The notes beneath the pieces are model-generated. The model was given only the letters and a program-made list of their open reading frames with translations. It had not been told where the DNA came from and made no database searches. This document shows positions 63,652 to 64,000 of a stretch of DNA of 64,000 nucleotides, one piece after another. Position numbers and translations under genes: made by a program. How positions within the stretch are numbered: the first letter of the stretch is position 1; every line of letters begins with the position of its first letter. This DNA comes from Algoriphagus iocasae (lineage in GTDB: Bacteria; Bacteroidota; Bacteroidia; Cytophagales; Cyclobacteriaceae). The stretch covers positions 1,524,126 to 1,588,125 of the forward strand of contig NZ_JACIJO010000002.1 of the NCBI RefSeq assembly GCF_014206875.1, given 5' to 3'.

Positions 63652-63734
63652 CACTCCCAAATGACACGAACGGTGTGTTGGGGATCGGGGTTGAGGCCCT
63701 GAGAAACGGTTGAAAAAAAGATTTTGCAAAAGGG

Positions 63735-63765
63735 TTAGGAAGTCTGGAATGATCACTTACCTTTG
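63735..63765 (+). promoter_or_regulatory. rRNA-operon promoter P2
   Basis: TTAG (63735-63738), 19-base spacer, then a perfect TACCTTTG (63758-63765), followed by GCAGCCC. The strong -7 box and its place in a series fit a stable RNA promoter. Confidence 0.65.
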
Positions 63766-63850
63766 CAGCCCGCTTGGAAAGCAAGGGGGTATAGGAAGTG
63801 GAAAGGGGCTTGTCCCTGAAACTTTTGAAAAAATAAAAATCGCAAAGAGT

Positions 63851-63881
63851 ATTGGAAGTAAAAAATTACTTCTTACCTTTG
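63851..63881 (+). promoter_or_regulatory. rRNA-operon promoter P3
   Basis: ATTG (63851-63854), 19-base spacer, then a perfect TACCTTTG (63874-63881), followed by GCACTCCC. It is the promoter nearest to the predicted 16S gene. Confidence 0.7.
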
Positions 63882-64000
63882 CACTCCCATCAGCGATGAA
63901 GGGAAAAAAACGGGACGGAAACGGAAGGTTTACCGGATCTGGCAAGAGCCACAAATGCGTGGTATTAAGTTCTTTGAAGTGATGTAAGGCGAAAAAAATA
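63882..64000 (+). other. rRNA leader with boxA-like element
   Basis: The segment after P3 contains GTTCTTTGAA at 63969-63978, close to the boxA antitermination element (GCTCTTTGAA-type) found ahead of 16S genes. No protein-like ORF is convincing. I infer a 16S rRNA gene starting shortly beyond 64000; the gene itself is not in the window. Confidence 0.65.

Noticed and set aside
63710..63982. 90-aa ORF near the right end
   Set aside because: It spans rRNA promoters P2 and P3 and the boxA-like site; the peptide is basic and repetitive, as expected from leader DNA.
1..64000. tRNA genes, CRISPR arrays, insertion sequences, prophage
   Set aside because: Inspected gaps show no cloverleaf-like sequence, no regularly spaced repeats and no transposase or phage proteins. 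A tRNAscan/Infernal run would be decisive.

Overview
The window looks like a chromosomal segment of a Bacteroidota bacterium, most likely a Cytophagales member close to Algoriphagus (Cyclobacteriaceae). This is inferred from protein style, from promoters of the form TTTG-N19..23-TAnnTTTG, from the near absence of Shine-Dalgarno sequences, from secreted DUF1080 proteins and Tat-exported Gfo/Idh/MocA oxidoreductases, and from intergenic word repeats common in that group. Almost everything is housekeeping or metabolic. I see no phage, insertion sequence, CRISPR array or tRNA gene.

Layout. 1-4.4 kb: end of grpE, dnaJ (with a reduced zinc finger), a secreted beta-repeat protein and an ABC-2 exporter pair. 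4.5-8.3 kb: Dps, an orphan histidine kinase, a repeat-rich spacer and release factor 3 (prfC). 8.3-13 kb (minus): a plug-domain protein without a barrel, a small membrane protein and adenine deaminase. 13-20.9 kb (plus): cmk-ispH, the sodium pump operon nqrABCDE (no nqrF), a DUF1080 protein and a DUF502 membrane protein. 20.9-31.3 kb (minus): selD-mnmH (selenouridine in tRNA), thioredoxin, a lipoprotein, a DnaE polymerase fused to a DnaQ-type exonuclease, and glycosyltransferase-ECF sigma-rsmG. 31.4-34.5 kb (plus): tgt, an LptF/LptG-type permease and an EamA transporter. 34.5-36 kb (minus): a MazF-type toxin with its antitoxin, and ispE.

36.3-47.95 kb is the centrepiece: one long branched-chain amino acid operon, ilvD-ilvB-ilvN-ilvC-leuA-leuC-leuD-cimA-leuB. 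It is preceded by a consensus promoter, a 16-codon leader peptide in which 10 residues are Val, Ile or Leu, and two mutually exclusive RNA hairpins, an antiterminator and a terminator. This is a complete transcription attenuator read directly from sequence. The citramalate synthase-like gene suggests isoleucine carbon can enter from pyruvate rather than only from threonine.

48-64 kb holds a PHP-domain lipoprotein, truA, two GNAT acetyltransferases, a tandem pair of Tat-exported Gfo/Idh/MocA oxidoreductases, four small proteins of unknown or uncertain role, an Ldh-family dehydrogenase, a Ppx/GppA phosphatase, an acyl-CoA carboxylase beta subunit, an M42 aminopeptidase, a signal-less BtuF-like protein and two overlapping DUF1080 genes. 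The last 500 bases are an rRNA-operon leader with three tandem promoters of identical spacing and a boxA-like element. The 16S gene should begin just beyond the right edge.

Most promising points: the ilv-leu attenuator, the coordinated loss of one DnaJ zinc site, the missing zinc cysteines in Tgt, the polymerase-exonuclease fusion with a partly decayed PHP site, nqr without nqrF, and the triple rRNA promoter. No wholly new multi-gene system is evident.
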